Positions 1-8,512 are shown, counted from the first letter of the stretch. The stretch is 64,000 nucleotides of DNA from Diaphorobacter sp. HDW4B (GCF_011305535.1 NZ_CP049905.1:5020001-5084000); one strand, 5' to 3'. A program made the numbers and translations. Notes: generated by a model not told the origin, from the sequence alone.

Positions 1-1
1 A

Positions 2-2650
2 GTGGGCGAGCGTTTGAATGTTCCGCTTGTGGCCGCAGGCGGCGTGCTCATGCACTCGCGTGCGCGCAAGCCGTTGCTCGATGTGATCACCGCTGTGGGT
101 TTGAATTGCAGCGTGGCGGAATGCGGTTATGCGCTTGCGCCCAACGGCGAGCGCCGCTTGCGCCCGCGCACGCAACTGGCGACGACGTATTCCCCCAAGC
201 TGATGGCGGCCACGGTGGAGGTGGCCAGCCGCTGCCATTTCAAGCTGGAGCAGATTCGCTACAACTACCCACTGGAGACCGTGCTGCCCGGCAAGACAGC
301 GCAGCAGACCTTGACTTGGTTGACGTGGGAGGGCGCGCGTGCGTGGTATCCGCAAGGCATTCCGCTGGATATTCAGAACCAGGTTTTGAACGAGCTCGAT
401 TTGATCGGCGAGCTGGGTTATGCGATGTATTTCCTCACGGTCCACGACATTGTTCGTCAGGCACGCAGTTGGGGAATCCTGTGTCAGGGGCGCGGATCGG
501 CGGCCAATTCGGTGATCTGTTTCTTTCTCGGCATCACGGCAGTAAGGCCCGAAAAAGGCAATCTTCTTTTCGAGCGTTTCATCAGCAAAGAGCGCAAGGA
601 GCCGCCCGACATCGACGTCGATTTCGAGCACGAGCGGCGCGAGGAAGTCATCCAGTACATCTACGAAAAATACGGCCAGGAACGTGCCGCCATCACTGCC
701 GTCGTCATCACGTATCGCCTGCGCAGTGCCTTGCGCGATGTGGGCAAGGCGTTGGGCGTTGCGCCCGTGTTGGTCGATGCGTTCGCCAAGGACCATCACT
801 GGTTCGACGACGCGGCCGCAGCCGAGCGACTGCAAGCGCTGGCGCACGATGTGGGCACAACCATCGGCACACATATCGCGCAACTGTGGCTGGCATTGAG
901 CGAGCAACTGTGCGGCTTTCCGCGCCATCTCAGTCAACACGTGGGCGGCTTCGTCCTTACGCAGGACAAGCTCACACGCCTCGTTCCCGTAGAGCCCGCG
1001 AGCATGGAAAAGCGCTCCATCATCCAGTGGGACAAGGACGATCTCGATGCGATGAATCTGCTCAAGGTCGACGTGCTCGCGCTTGGCATGCTCACCGCGC
1101 TGCGCCGTTGTCTGGCCATGCGCAACGAGATTCGCGAAGAGCGCTGGGACCTGCTCAGCAACATTCCCGAGGACGATCCGCGCATCTACGACATGATCTG
1201 CGCGGCCGACACCGTGGGCACCTTCCAGATCGAAAGCCGCGCGCAGATGAGCATGCTGCCGCGCCTGCTGCCGCGCGAGTTCTACGACCTGGTGGTCGAA
1301 GTCGCCATCGTGCGACCGGGGCCGATTCAGGGCGGCATGGTGCATCCGTACTTGCTGGCGCGGGAGCGCAAGCGAAACGAGCAACCGCTGGAATTGGAAA
1401 AGCCCGAACTCAAACCCGCGCTGGAACGCACGCTGGGCATTCCCATCTTCCAGGAACAGGTCATGCAGATCGCCATGGATGCTGCCGGTTTCGACGCGGG
1501 CGAGGCAGACGCGCTGCGCCGCTCCATGGCCGCGTGGAAGCGCACGGGCGGCGTGCATCACTTCAAGGATCGCGTCATCGAAGGTATGGTGGATAACGAC
1601 TACCGCCGCGAATTTGCCGAGCAGATTTTTCAGCAGATGCTCGGCTTTGGCGAATACGGCTTCCCCGAAAGCCATGCCTACAGCTTTGCGCTGCTCGCCT
1701 ACGCCAGTGCGTGGCTCAAGCGGCACGAGCCCGCATGCTTTCTGGCCGCGCTGCTCAACTCGCAGCCCATGGGTTTCTACACGCCATCGCAACTCGTGCA
1801 GGACGCGCGCCGACACGGCGTGCGCGTCCTGCCGGTCGATGTGACGACGAGTGACTGGCTCAGCACGCTCGAAGCACCTGCGCAGCCGATTCGCGGCGTG
1901 GACGAGCCACAGCCCGCCGTGCGCCTGGGCCTGAACTTCGTCGCGCAACTAGAAGCCTCGGCCGCAAAGCGCCTGCTGCAAGCCCGCGCGCAAGCCCCGT
2001 TTGAAAGCACGCAAGACCTGGCCCTGCGCGCCCAACTCGCGAAACACGACCTGCAGGCACTGGCCGCCGCCGACGCACTTGCGCACCTCTCCGGCCACCG
2101 CCGCCAACAGATGTGGGACGCCGCCGCCCAACTGCGCGCACCCCCCTTGCTGCGCGACGCGCCCACGCACGAAGACCGCCTCGAACTGCCCGAAGCCAAA
2201 GAGGGCGAAGCCATCCTGTTCGACTACGCCGCCACCGGACTCACCCTGCGCAACCACCCCATGAGCCTGCTGCGCGAGCGCCTCGACCGCTGGAAAATCC
2301 GCACCGCCGAACAACTGCTCCACGCGCCCAACGGCCAACGCGTGCGCGCCGCAGGCATCGTCACCGTCCGCCAACGCCCCGGCACCGCCAAAGGCACCAT
2401 GTTCGTCTCACTCGAAGACGAAACCGGCACCGTCAACGTAGTCGTCTGGCCAAGCATGCTCGAACAATGGCGCGACCCCCTGCTGCGCTCACGCCTGATG
2501 GCCGTGGAAGGCACCTGGCAATCCAGCCGCCCCAACCCCAGCGCACCGGAGCACGCGGCGCGCCATTTGATTGCGGAACGGGTGAAGGATTTGACGCCGT
2601 TGTTGGGGAGATTGGCTCCTGTGCTGAATGGGAGTCGGGATTTTCATTGA
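2..2650 (+). CDS. dnaE2: Error-prone DNA polymerase DnaE2/ImuC (5' end outside window)
   Basis: C-family DNA polymerase alpha subunit of the DnaE2 (ImuC) type, which carries out SOS-induced lesion bypass together with ImuA and ImuB. The visible 882 residues lack the start of the PHP domain; the full protein is usually about 1050 residues, so roughly the first 170 lie upstream. Evidence: the palm motif PDIDVDF (around visible residue 202) with its catalytic aspartates, the finger-region motif IVRPGPIQGG, the helix-hairpin-helix region, and a late OB fold (AAGIVTVRQRPGTAKGT). The protein ends in SRDFH, a typical DnaE2 tail. The reading frame is open across the window edge, so the GTG at position 2 is not a real start. 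imuA and imuB would be expected just upstream, outside the window. Confidence 0.93.
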   Translation: MGERLNVPLVAAGGVLMHSRARKPLLDVITAVGLNCSVAECGYALAPNGERRLRPRTQLATTYSPKLMAATVEVASRCHFKLEQIRYNYPLETVLPGKTAQQTLTWLTWEGARAWYPQGIPLDIQNQVLNELDLIGELGYAMYFLTVHDIVRQARSWGILCQGRGSAANSVICFFLGITAVRPEKGNLLFERFISKERKEPPDIDVDFEHERREEVIQYIYEKYGQERAAITAVVITYRLRSALRDVGKALGVAPVLVDAFAKDHHWFDDAAAAERLQALAHDVGTTIGTHIAQLWLALSEQLCGFPRHLSQHVGGFVLTQDKLTRLVPVEPASMEKRSIIQWDKDDLDAMNLLKVDVLALGMLTALRRCLAMRNEIREERWDLLSNIPEDDPRIYDMICAADTVGTFQIESRAQMSMLPRLLPREFYDLVVEVAIVRPGPIQGGMVHPYLLARERKRNEQPLELEKPELKPALERTLGIPIFQEQVMQIAMDAAGFDAGEADALRRSMAAWKRTGGVHHFKDRVIEGMVDNDYRREFAEQIFQQMLGFGEYGFPESHAYSFALLAYASAWLKRHEPACFLAALLNSQPMGFYTPSQLVQDARRHGVRVLPVDVTTSDWLSTLEAPAQPIRGVDEPQPAVRLGLNFVAQLEASAAKRLLQARAQAPFESTQDLALRAQLAKHDLQALAAADALAHLSGHRRQQMWDAAAQLRAPPLLRDAPTHEDRLELPEAKEGEAILFDYAATGLTLRNHPMSLLRERLDRWKIRTAEQLLHAPNGQRVRAAGIVTVRQRPGTAKGTMFVSLEDETGTVNVVVWPSMLEQWRDPLLRSRLMAVEGTWQSSRPNPSAPEHAARHLIAERVKDLTPLLGRLAPVLNGSRDFH

Positions 2651-2670
2651 TGCTGGTTTGATTTTAAATT

Positions 2671-2713
2671 GCGTTTAATTACTCTTTAATGAAAATATGG
2701 TGTAAATAAACGC
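2671..2713. promoter_or_regulatory. Inverted half-sites upstream of hipB, probable autoregulatory operator
   Basis: An AT-rich 74-bp gap ahead of hipB holds two inverted copies of GCGTTTA, at 2671-2677 and 2707-2713. Including flanks, 12 of 14 bases match (AATTGCGTTTAATT against AATAGCGTTTATTT on the other strand). HipB-type antitoxins normally bind inverted repeats in their own promoter, so this pair is a reasonable operator. The half-sites are far apart (36 bp centre to centre), so each may be read by a separate dimer. Confidence 0.45.
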
Positions 2714-2724
2714 TATTTGATAAG

Positions 2725-3069
2725 ATGCCATTCACCATGAAAAAGTCATCCGACACCGCCATGCTGCCGTTCGAGGCCGAGGACGCGGCCAAGATTCTGG
2801 CCGCCAAGATCCGCACGGCCAGAATCGTGCGCGGCTGGACTCAGGACGAACTGGCCCAGCGCTGCGAGATTTCCAAGCGCACCATCTCCAATATGGAGGC
2901 GGGTGCGGTCAGCGTGCAATTCGGCTTCGTGCTCAAGGTCTTGTGGGCACTGGATCTGATCGATGATTTCATCCGGCAGATCAGAAGCGTGGGTGTGAAT
3001 GACCATGAATTCGCGCTGCTGGAGGCATCTCAGCCTTTGCGGGTGCGCGAGAAAGGCAGAAGCGCATGA
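2725..3069 (+). CDS. hipB: HipB-like XRE-family antitoxin
   Basis: A 114-residue DNA-binding protein with a Cro/C1-type helix-turn-helix at about residues 28-83 (AKIRTARIVRGWTQDELAQR, then SKRTISNMEAG). It lies directly before hipA and overlaps it by ATGA (3066-3069), the translational coupling typical of hipBA. Its expected roles are to neutralise the HipA kinase and repress the operon. The start at 2725 gives the longest form. A second ATG at 2737 is possible, and neither has a strong ribosome binding site. Confidence 0.85.
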   Translation: MPFTMKKSSDTAMLPFEAEDAAKILAAKIRTARIVRGWTQDELAQRCEISKRTISNMEAGAVSVQFGFVLKVLWALDLIDDFIRQIRSVGVNDHEFALLEASQPLRVREKGRSA

Positions 3070-4214
3070 GCGACGACACCGTCAAGCCCGTCTGGCTGTG
3101 GCTCCCCGAAGCGACGGAGCCTGTCATCGTTGGTGAATATCGGCTTGGCGAGGCGGGCGGTCGGCCGCTGGGTTCGTTCCGATATCAGGAAGGCTACAGG
3201 GACCAGCCTCAGGCCATGCCGCTCGATCAGCGCCAACTGGTTCGCTACAAGGGTGTTGCCAAGACGACTGACTACGAAGGTCTGTTCGACATCTTCAGAG
3301 ATGTGAAGCCCGAAGGCTTCGGTTTGGACATGCTTCAGCGTCGCCGGAACGTCGCCAGCCTCAGTCACCTGGACGCACTGGAGCACTCGCCCGGCGATGC
3401 CGTGGGAGCGTTGGAGGTCTGCGAGAACATCGCCGACAAGGCCCGTTTTGTGCCGCATTCTTCACACGCCATGTTCGATGCGATGGATGACCTGGACCCC
3501 GCGCAGTCGAGCGCCCATGTCATCACCAGCGTGGAGGGCGGCATCACCACCAGTCTTGGCGGCGAGCGCCCGAAGATGACGGTCCTGCACAAGGGCCAGC
3601 AGTGGATCGCCAAGTTTTCTGCGCGTCAGGACGACCCAACGGCGACTCTGCGCGAATTCGTGAGCATGCGGCTGGCCAGCCTTTGCGGCATTGATGCAGC
3701 CGAGGTCGAATACATCCACAGAAACAACCGCGGTGTGGTGCTCATCAAACGCTTTGATCGCGTGATGCGGGAGGACGGTCGCAGCCAACGTCTGTACTTT
3801 GCAAGCGCCGCCACGGTGCTTGGCGCAACTGCAGCCCAACGCGACAACCCGAACCGCACCTACATCGGCTTGGCCATGAACGCGAGCCGGTGGGGTGTGA
3901 CGGAACACCATGCCGAACTGTGGCGACGGATGGCATTCAACGTGCTCATCGGCAACGGCGACGATCACCCCAGAAACCACGGCTTCCTGCGCACGCAGGA
4001 CGGCTGGCGCATATCGCCCGCCTATGACATTGCGCCTTACACGCCAGCGGGTGGAAAGGTAACAGACGTGCGTGCACTGGCCATGGGCTTGCGCAGAAAC
4101 GGCGACGCGGGTGCCACTGCGGACAACCTGCTCATCGGAGCCAAGCAACTCGGGATTGCTTACGCAGAGGCCAACGATTACCTGGACGCCGCATTCGAGA
4201 CGATTCGGAAGTGA
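3066..4214 (+). CDS. hipA: HipA-family Ser/Thr kinase toxin, 3' end truncated by an insertion sequence
   Basis: Type II toxin of the HipA kinase family (the E. coli form phosphorylates glutamyl-tRNA synthetase). Visible features are an N-terminal HipA_N-like part, the loop GGERPK, the lysine strand WIAKFS, LIKRFDR, the catalytic motif NGDDHPRNHGF at about residues 297-307, and the metal-binding SPAYDIAP. The protein stops at residue 382. The stop codon TGA (4212-4214) is the first three bases of the IS3-family element's left terminal repeat. HipA proteins usually have about 40 more residues forming the last helices, so the natural C-terminus has been replaced by one residue boundary and a borrowed stop. 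Whether the kinase remains active cannot be judged from sequence. Confidence 0.88.
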   Translation: MSDDTVKPVWLWLPEATEPVIVGEYRLGEAGGRPLGSFRYQEGYRDQPQAMPLDQRQLVRYKGVAKTTDYEGLFDIFRDVKPEGFGLDMLQRRRNVASLSHLDALEHSPGDAVGALEVCENIADKARFVPHSSHAMFDAMDDLDPAQSSAHVITSVEGGITTSLGGERPKMTVLHKGQQWIAKFSARQDDPTATLREFVSMRLASLCGIDAAEVEYIHRNNRGVVLIKRFDRVMREDGRSQRLYFASAATVLGATAAQRDNPNRTYIGLAMNASRWGVTEHHAELWRRMAFNVLIGNGDDHPRNHGFLRTQDGWRISPAYDIAPYTPAGGKVTDVRALAMGLRRNGDAGATADNLLIGAKQLGIAYAEANDYLDAAFETIRK

Positions 4215-4237
4215 ATCGCCCCGGGTTTTCTAGACAC
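4212..4237 (+). repeat. Left terminal inverted repeat of the IS3 element (IRL)
   Basis: 26 bp starting TGAATCGCCCCGG and ending TAGACAC. It pairs with 5418-5443 with two mismatches. Its first three bases act as the hipA stop codon. Confidence 0.9.
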
Positions 4238-4274
4238 CTCTGAGCCTCAAATCTAAGGCCCAATAGGAGGTGCT

Positions 4275-4553
4275 ATGAGTAACCAAAGATATCCCCAAGA
4301 ATTCAAGACCGAAGCAGTCAAGCAGATCACTGAGCGCGGCCATAAGGTGGCCGATGTTTCAGCCCGACTAGGCGTAAGTCAGCACAGCCTTTATCAATGG
4401 ATCAAGGCTCAAGGAACGCCTGCCCATGATCGGCCGGCACAGGTGTCACAAACCGAGGAGTTGCGACGACTGAAGGCTGAACTCAAGCGAGTCACAGAGG
4501 AGCGCGACATCCTAAAAAAGGCCGCAGCGTACTTTGCCAAGCAGTCCGGGTGA
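4275..4553 (+). CDS. IS3-family transposase OrfA
   Basis: A 92-residue OrfA with an N-terminal helix-turn-helix of the HTH_Tnp_1 type (YPQEFKTEAVKQITERG, then VSARLGVSQHSLYQW) and a C-terminal leucine-zipper region (ELRRLKAELKRVTEERDILK). Near its end is the slippery heptamer A_AAA_AAG (4514-4520), read in frame as L-K-K. A -1 shift there enters the orfB frame, which is open all the way, giving the OrfAB transposase. A good ribosome binding site (AGGAGG, 4266-4271) precedes the ATG. Confidence 0.93.
   Translation: MSNQRYPQEFKTEAVKQITERGHKVADVSARLGVSQHSLYQWIKAQGTPAHDRPAQVSQTEELRRLKAELKRVTEERDILKKAAAYFAKQSG
4514..4520 (+). promoter_or_regulatory. Programmed -1 ribosomal frameshift site, A_AAA_AAG
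   Basis: Heptamer AAAAAAG positioned in the orfA zero frame as A AAA AAG. Reading after a -1 slip gives GGC CGC AGC GTA and continues without a stop into orfB (frame 4550). This is the standard mechanism by which IS3-family elements make the OrfAB fusion. Confidence 0.85.
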
Positions 4554-5425
4554 AGTACGCATTCATCAAGCGCCATGAAGGTGAGTACAGCATTCGCCGA
4601 CTGTGCAAGGTCATGGCTGTACACCCTAGCGGCTACTACGCCTGGAAGGCGCAACCGATGAGCCTGCGTGCAAAGGACGATCAACGTCTGTTGGGTCTTC
4701 TCAAGCATGCGTGGCTCGAGAGTGGTGGCGTCTATGGCTATCGCAAGCTGACCATGGACATGCGTGATTTGGGCGAGAGCTGCGGCAAGCATCGCGTGGC
4801 ACGACTGCTCAAAATCGAGGGGCTGCGCTCACAGACGGGCTACAAACGCCGTGCAGGCATGCGTGGCGGCAAACCTGCCATCGTCGCGCCCAATCACTTG
4901 CAGCGCCGCTTCGCAGCGGCCGAGCCCAACCAAGCTTGGGTGACTGACATCACATACATCCGCACCCATGAAGGTTGGCTGTATCTGGCGGTGGTGGTTG
5001 ACCTGTTCTCACGTCAGGTTGTTGGCTGGTCTATGGGCAGCCGCATCGATACTGGCTTGGTGCTCGATGCACTGTTGATGGCCTTGTGGCGTCGCAGGCC
5101 TAAGCTGCCTGTCATGGTGCATTCGGATCAGGGTAGTCAGTTTACAGGCCATGACTGGCAGGGCTTTCTGCGAGATCACAATCTGGTCTCCAGCATGAGT
5201 CGTCGCGGCAACTGTCACGACAACGCCGTGGCCGAGAGCTTCTTCCAGTTGCTCAAGCGCGAGCGTATTCGCCGCCAGATTTACCCGACGCGCGATGAGG
5301 CCAGGGCTGATGTCTTCAACTACATCGAGATGTTTTACAACCCGAAAAGGCGTCATGGCACCGCCGGAGATATCTCTCCGGTAGAGTTCGAAAGACGGCA
5401 TTCCCAACGGCTCAACAGTGTCTAG
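4550..5425 (+). CDS. IS3-family transposase OrfB (DDE integrase domain)
   Basis: A 291-residue OrfB with an N-terminal HTH_21 region (YSIRRLCKVMAVHPSGYYAW) and an rve integrase core. The DDE triad is visible in WVTDITYI (first Asp), VHSDQGSQF (second Asp) and NAVAESFFQLLKRE (Glu), followed by the usual K/R seven residues later. The GTG start overlaps the orfA stop (GTGA, 4550-4553). In vivo the active enzyme is most likely the OrfAB frameshift product rather than OrfB from this GTG. Confidence 0.93.
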   Translation: MKYAFIKRHEGEYSIRRLCKVMAVHPSGYYAWKAQPMSLRAKDDQRLLGLLKHAWLESGGVYGYRKLTMDMRDLGESCGKHRVARLLKIEGLRSQTGYKRRAGMRGGKPAIVAPNHLQRRFAAAEPNQAWVTDITYIRTHEGWLYLAVVVDLFSRQVVGWSMGSRIDTGLVLDALLMALWRRRPKLPVMVHSDQGSQFTGHDWQGFLRDHNLVSSMSRRGNCHDNAVAESFFQLLKRERIRRQIYPTRDEARADVFNYIEMFYNPKRRHGTAGDISPVEFERRHSQRLNSV

Positions 5426-5443
5426 GAAATCCGGGGCGATTCA
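5418..5443 (-). repeat. Right terminal inverted repeat of the IS3 element (IRR)
   Basis: Reverse complement of the left repeat with two mismatches (24 of 26). It starts seven bases before the orfB stop codon ends, so the transposase C-terminus runs into the repeat. Confidence 0.9.
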
Positions 5444-5448
5444 CAGTA

Positions 5449-5643
5449 CTAGAAAAACCGACAGCAATACTTATTCGCAAGCTCATCATTGAGCACGCTG
5501 ACCGCTATGTTTTTGAAAAGGAACCAAGTGATGTGCATCGCGTTCGCCCCAGAGTTGTCAGTCCGGATCAGTTCAGAGCTGAGCAGAACGCTTGGGCAAA
5601 CTGGCATCGGGAGCAAAGCGATGCCGAAGGAAGCTTGTCTTGA
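5449..5643 (+). pseudogene. Headless gene remnant at the right flank of the IS element
   Basis: Right of the element a frame without a start codon runs to a TGA at 5641-5643. It encodes about 64 residues, including ILIRKLIIEHADRYVFEKE and ending in NWHREQSDAEGSLS. Its composition is protein-like and it does not resemble the HipA C-terminus. It is probably the 3' end of another gene whose front was lost when the insertion sequence arrived or recombined. The family is not recognised. 5644-5750 contains nothing I can assign. Confidence 0.5.
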
Positions 5644-5750
5644 GTGACATGTGATGGCTAAAGCATCAATTGGGCTTGCAAGGCATGGGAAGAACAATGA
5701 AAGAGGCGGGGGCTAGCATCCCCGTTCCAACTCAACTACCAAATCTCAAA

Positions 5751-7085
5751 TCAACACATCCCCGACAAATCCCCCGCAGCATCCATCCCCCAAAGCGCCT
5801 TAGACAACACCGCGCTGCGCGCCGCCCCCAACACCGGCACAGCCAACTCCACAAACTTCTCATCCAACTCCACATCGGTCAGTGGCATGTCCGGGTCGCC
5901 TTTGCGGGTGGGTTGGAGCATCGAAAACTGCTGTCCGTCCTTGGTTTGAATCGTCACTTGGGCCGAGCGTTGGCCGGGGAATTTGGCGTCGGCGGTGGGG
6001 TCCACTTGCAGCGTTATGCGTGACATGAGCGCGCGGATGGTGGGGGAGGTGAGGCGTTCGGATTCGAATGCGGCGAGGCGCACGCTGCCGTGCAGGAGTG
6101 CGGTGGCGACGACGAAGGGGATGCTGAAGCGGGCTTCGGGTGCGGTGGTGGGGTGGGTGTTGCCTGCCACGGCGATCGCGGGGGAGTAGGTGGCGATGAT
6201 GACGCGTTCGATGTGCTCGGCCTTGATGCCGTGTTGTTGCTGCAGCGTGAGCGCGCCGTCGATGGGTGCAAAGGTGTGGCCGCAGCAGGCGTGGTTCTTG
6301 AAGGTCATCGCGTTGATGTTGAACTGCGTGTGCAGGTCGTCGAGCGCGTGGGTCCAGTCCGGGCCGTTGCTCATGGCTTGGCCTAAGCCGACTTCGCCTT
6401 CGAACACGTCGAGCGACGAGATCATGCCTTGCTGGGCCATGAGGGCGGCGGTGACGCCTGCTTCGGCGGCGCGGCCGGAGTGCAGGGGTTTGGCGAGAGA
6501 GTCCATCTTGAAGGCTTGCTGCAAGCCTGCTGCGAAGGTGGCGGAGAGCGCGATGGCGTTGGCGGTTTGCGATGCGTTCAGGCCCAGCAGGTAGGCCGCT
6601 GCGGTGGTTGCGCCGAAAGTGCCGACGGTGCCTGTGTTGTGCCAGTGCTTGTAGTGCGTGCGGCCCATGGTGCGGCCGATGCGGGTGGAGGTTTCGTATC
6701 CGGCGATCGAGGCTTTCAGAAACTCCATGCCGCTCACGTCGAGCGCCTGACCGACGGCTATGGCGGCCGAGAACGTGGGCGCGCCGGGGTGGTAGATGGC
6801 TTCGCGGTAGATGTCGTCCACCTCGGCGGTGTGCGAGGCCGTGCCGTTGATGAGCGCGGCGGCGCGCGTCGATGCGGCGCGGCCCAGCGGCAGGCGGGCC
6901 TTGCCTTGGTCGAGTTCGAGGGCGAGTGATTTTTCGACCATGGGCGTGGGGGCCATGGGGTAGCCGGCGAGCAGGGCGCCGTACCAGTCCACCAGCGCGC
7001 GCTTGGCGTGGTGAATGACGTCGTAGCTCACGGCTGCGTTGTGGAAATCGGCGGTGTACTGGCCCAGCTTTTCGCTCACGAACAT
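5751..7085 (-). CDS. MmgE/PrpD family protein
   Basis: A 444-residue member of the MmgE/PrpD family, which includes 2-methylcitrate dehydratase, cis-aconitate decarboxylase and related enzymes acting on small polycarboxylic acids. Visible family features are the early RALVDWYGALLAG helix, the AALINGTASHTAEVDD motif, the HPGAPTFSAAIA active-site segment, TGTVGTFGATTAAAYLLGL, and KNHACCGHTFAPIDG later. The ATG at 7085 was chosen because the family similarity starts there; the frame is open further upstream. It is transcribed away from the acyl-CoA dehydrogenase gene, with a shared 237-bp control region (7086-7322). It probably belongs to the same organic-acid pathway, but the substrate cannot be told. 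Confidence 0.88.
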   Translation of the reverse strand: MFVSEKLGQYTADFHNAAVSYDVIHHAKRALVDWYGALLAGYPMAPTPMVEKSLALELDQGKARLPLGRAASTRAAALINGTASHTAEVDDIYREAIYHPGAPTFSAAIAVGQALDVSGMEFLKASIAGYETSTRIGRTMGRTHYKHWHNTGTVGTFGATTAAAYLLGLNASQTANAIALSATFAAGLQQAFKMDSLAKPLHSGRAAEAGVTAALMAQQGMISSLDVFEGEVGLGQAMSNGPDWTHALDDLHTQFNINAMTFKNHACCGHTFAPIDGALTLQQQHGIKAEHIERVIIATYSPAIAVAGNTHPTTAPEARFSIPFVVATALLHGSVRLAAFESERLTSPTIRALMSRITLQVDPTADAKFPGQRSAQVTIQTKDGQQFSMLQPTRKGDPDMPLTDVELDEKFVELAVPVLGAARSAVLSKALWGMDAAGDLSGMC

Positions 7086-7322
7086 GGTGCAAATCTTTCT
7101 ACGGGTGGACAGATGGGCAGGTAGGCTGAGAGAAATTTTCTCTGCCTCTGCGGTGGTCTGGAATGACTTGATCATCAGGCCAAACGCAGGCGTGCGGGAG
7201 GACGAGTTGTCTGTGAGATATGTGTTTTGGTTATTTCTGGCGGCGTAACCGGAAGAACTGGAATGCGGCATGCCATTGCATGATTTGCCCATCGAAAAAC
7301 ACCGCTTTGATGAGGCAACTAC

Positions 7323-8477
7323 ATGGACTTCACTCTCTCCCAGGAACATCAGGAATTTGCGGACAGCGTCGCGCGCTTTGCCAAGGACAAGCTCGCTCCC
7401 AGCGCGCTGGAGCGTGCACACTCGCCGCACTATCCGTGGGAGACCTCCAAGATGCTGTCCGAGCAGGGCCTGCTGGGCATCACGTTCTCTGAAGAAGACG
7501 GCGGCCAGGGCGGCACGCTGATGCATGCGGTGCTGGCGATCCAGCAAGTGGCGCTGCATTGCCCCAAGAGCGCGGACATCGTGCAGGCGGGCAACTTCGG
7601 CCCGATCCGCACGTTTGTGGAATACGCATCGCCCGAGCAGAAGCAGCGTTTTCTGCCCGATCTGCTGGGTGGAAAAAAACTCATCTCTTTGGGCATGACC
7701 GAGCCGGATGCGGGCTCTGCCGTCACCGAACTCAAGACCAGCGCCACGGAAGACGGTGACCACTACATCATCAACGGCAGCAAGGTGTTCTCCACGCATA
7801 GCCCCGAGGCCGAGCTGTTCCTGATCTACGTGCGCTTTGGCCCCGGCGTGGGCGGCATCGGATCGGTGCTGATCGAGAAGGGTACGCCCGGTTTTGTGGT
7901 GGGCCAGCCTTCGAGCTTCATGAACGGCGAGCAGTGGTCGCAACTGTATTTCGAGAACTGCCGTATCCCGAAGGAAAACGTGCTGCTGGGCGCGGGCGGT
8001 TTCAAGAAGCAGATTTCGGGCTTCAACGTCGAGCGTCTGGGCAATTCCTCGCGCGCTTTGGCGCTGGGCCGCTATGCGTTCAACCACGCCCGTGAACACG
8101 CGCTGACCCGCAAGCAGTTTGGCCGCGAGCTGTGCGAATTCCAGGGTCTGCAATGGAAGTTTGCCGACATGTGGATGAAGCTGGAGCAGGCGCAGATGCT
8201 GCTCTACAAGGCCGCGCTGGAAGGCGAAACCGGCCTGCCGAGTGCGCAGAGCACGGCCATGGCCAAGCTGGCTTGCAACATGGCGGGCTGGGAATGCTCC
8301 AACGAGGCGCTGCAGGTGATGGGCGGCATGGGCTTCAGCCAGGAAGCGCTGATCGAGTACTGCGTGCGCCGCACACGCGGTTGGATGATTGCCGGTGGCT
8401 CCATCGAAATTTTGAAGAACCGCATCGCCGAAGGCGTGTTCGATCGCACGTTCTCGCAGCGCGCCGCCAAGGCCTGA
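7323..8477 (+). CDS. Acyl-CoA dehydrogenase family protein
   Basis: A 384-residue flavoprotein of the acyl-CoA dehydrogenase fold, expected to oxidise a CoA thioester using FAD. N-terminal (LSQEHQEFADSVARFAKD), middle (GMTEPDAGSAVTELKT) and C-terminal (ARKQFG-like TRKQFGRELCEFQ, QVMGGMGFSQEALIEY) domains are all present. The position usually holding the catalytic glutamate of medium-chain enzymes (YEGT) reads IAGGS here. A glutamate in FNVERL lies where isovaleryl- and long-chain enzymes keep their base. First gene of a four-gene same-strand run with the Bug protein, CoA ligase and hydrolase. The native substrate is unknown. Confidence 0.9.
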   Translation: MDFTLSQEHQEFADSVARFAKDKLAPSALERAHSPHYPWETSKMLSEQGLLGITFSEEDGGQGGTLMHAVLAIQQVALHCPKSADIVQAGNFGPIRTFVEYASPEQKQRFLPDLLGGKKLISLGMTEPDAGSAVTELKTSATEDGDHYIINGSKVFSTHSPEAELFLIYVRFGPGVGGIGSVLIEKGTPGFVVGQPSSFMNGEQWSQLYFENCRIPKENVLLGAGGFKKQISGFNVERLGNSSRALALGRYAFNHAREHALTRKQFGRELCEFQGLQWKFADMWMKLEQAQMLLYKAALEGETGLPSAQSTAMAKLACNMAGWECSNEALQVMGGMGFSQEALIEYCVRRTRGWMIAGGSIEILKNRIAEGVFDRTFSQRAAKA

Positions 8478-8512
8478 GGCCAAAAAACGTACCAAGCCGC
8501 CATGGCGCTGAA

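Larger units (their letters stand above)
4212..5443 (+). mobile_element. IS3-family insertion sequence, complete
   Basis: A 1232-bp element with 26-bp imperfect terminal inverted repeats (24 of 26 matching), two overlapping frames (orfA, orfB) and a canonical A_AAA_AAG slippage site. The DDE transposase is intact. The subgroup was not assigned with confidence. No 3-5 bp target duplication is seen: the left flank reads GGAAG and the right flank CAGTA. This fits a rearrangement or deletion beside the element after insertion. Confidence 0.92.

Noticed and set aside
4205-5450. 3-5 bp target-site duplication around the IS element
   Set aside because: Left (GGAAG) and right (CAGTA) flanks do not match.
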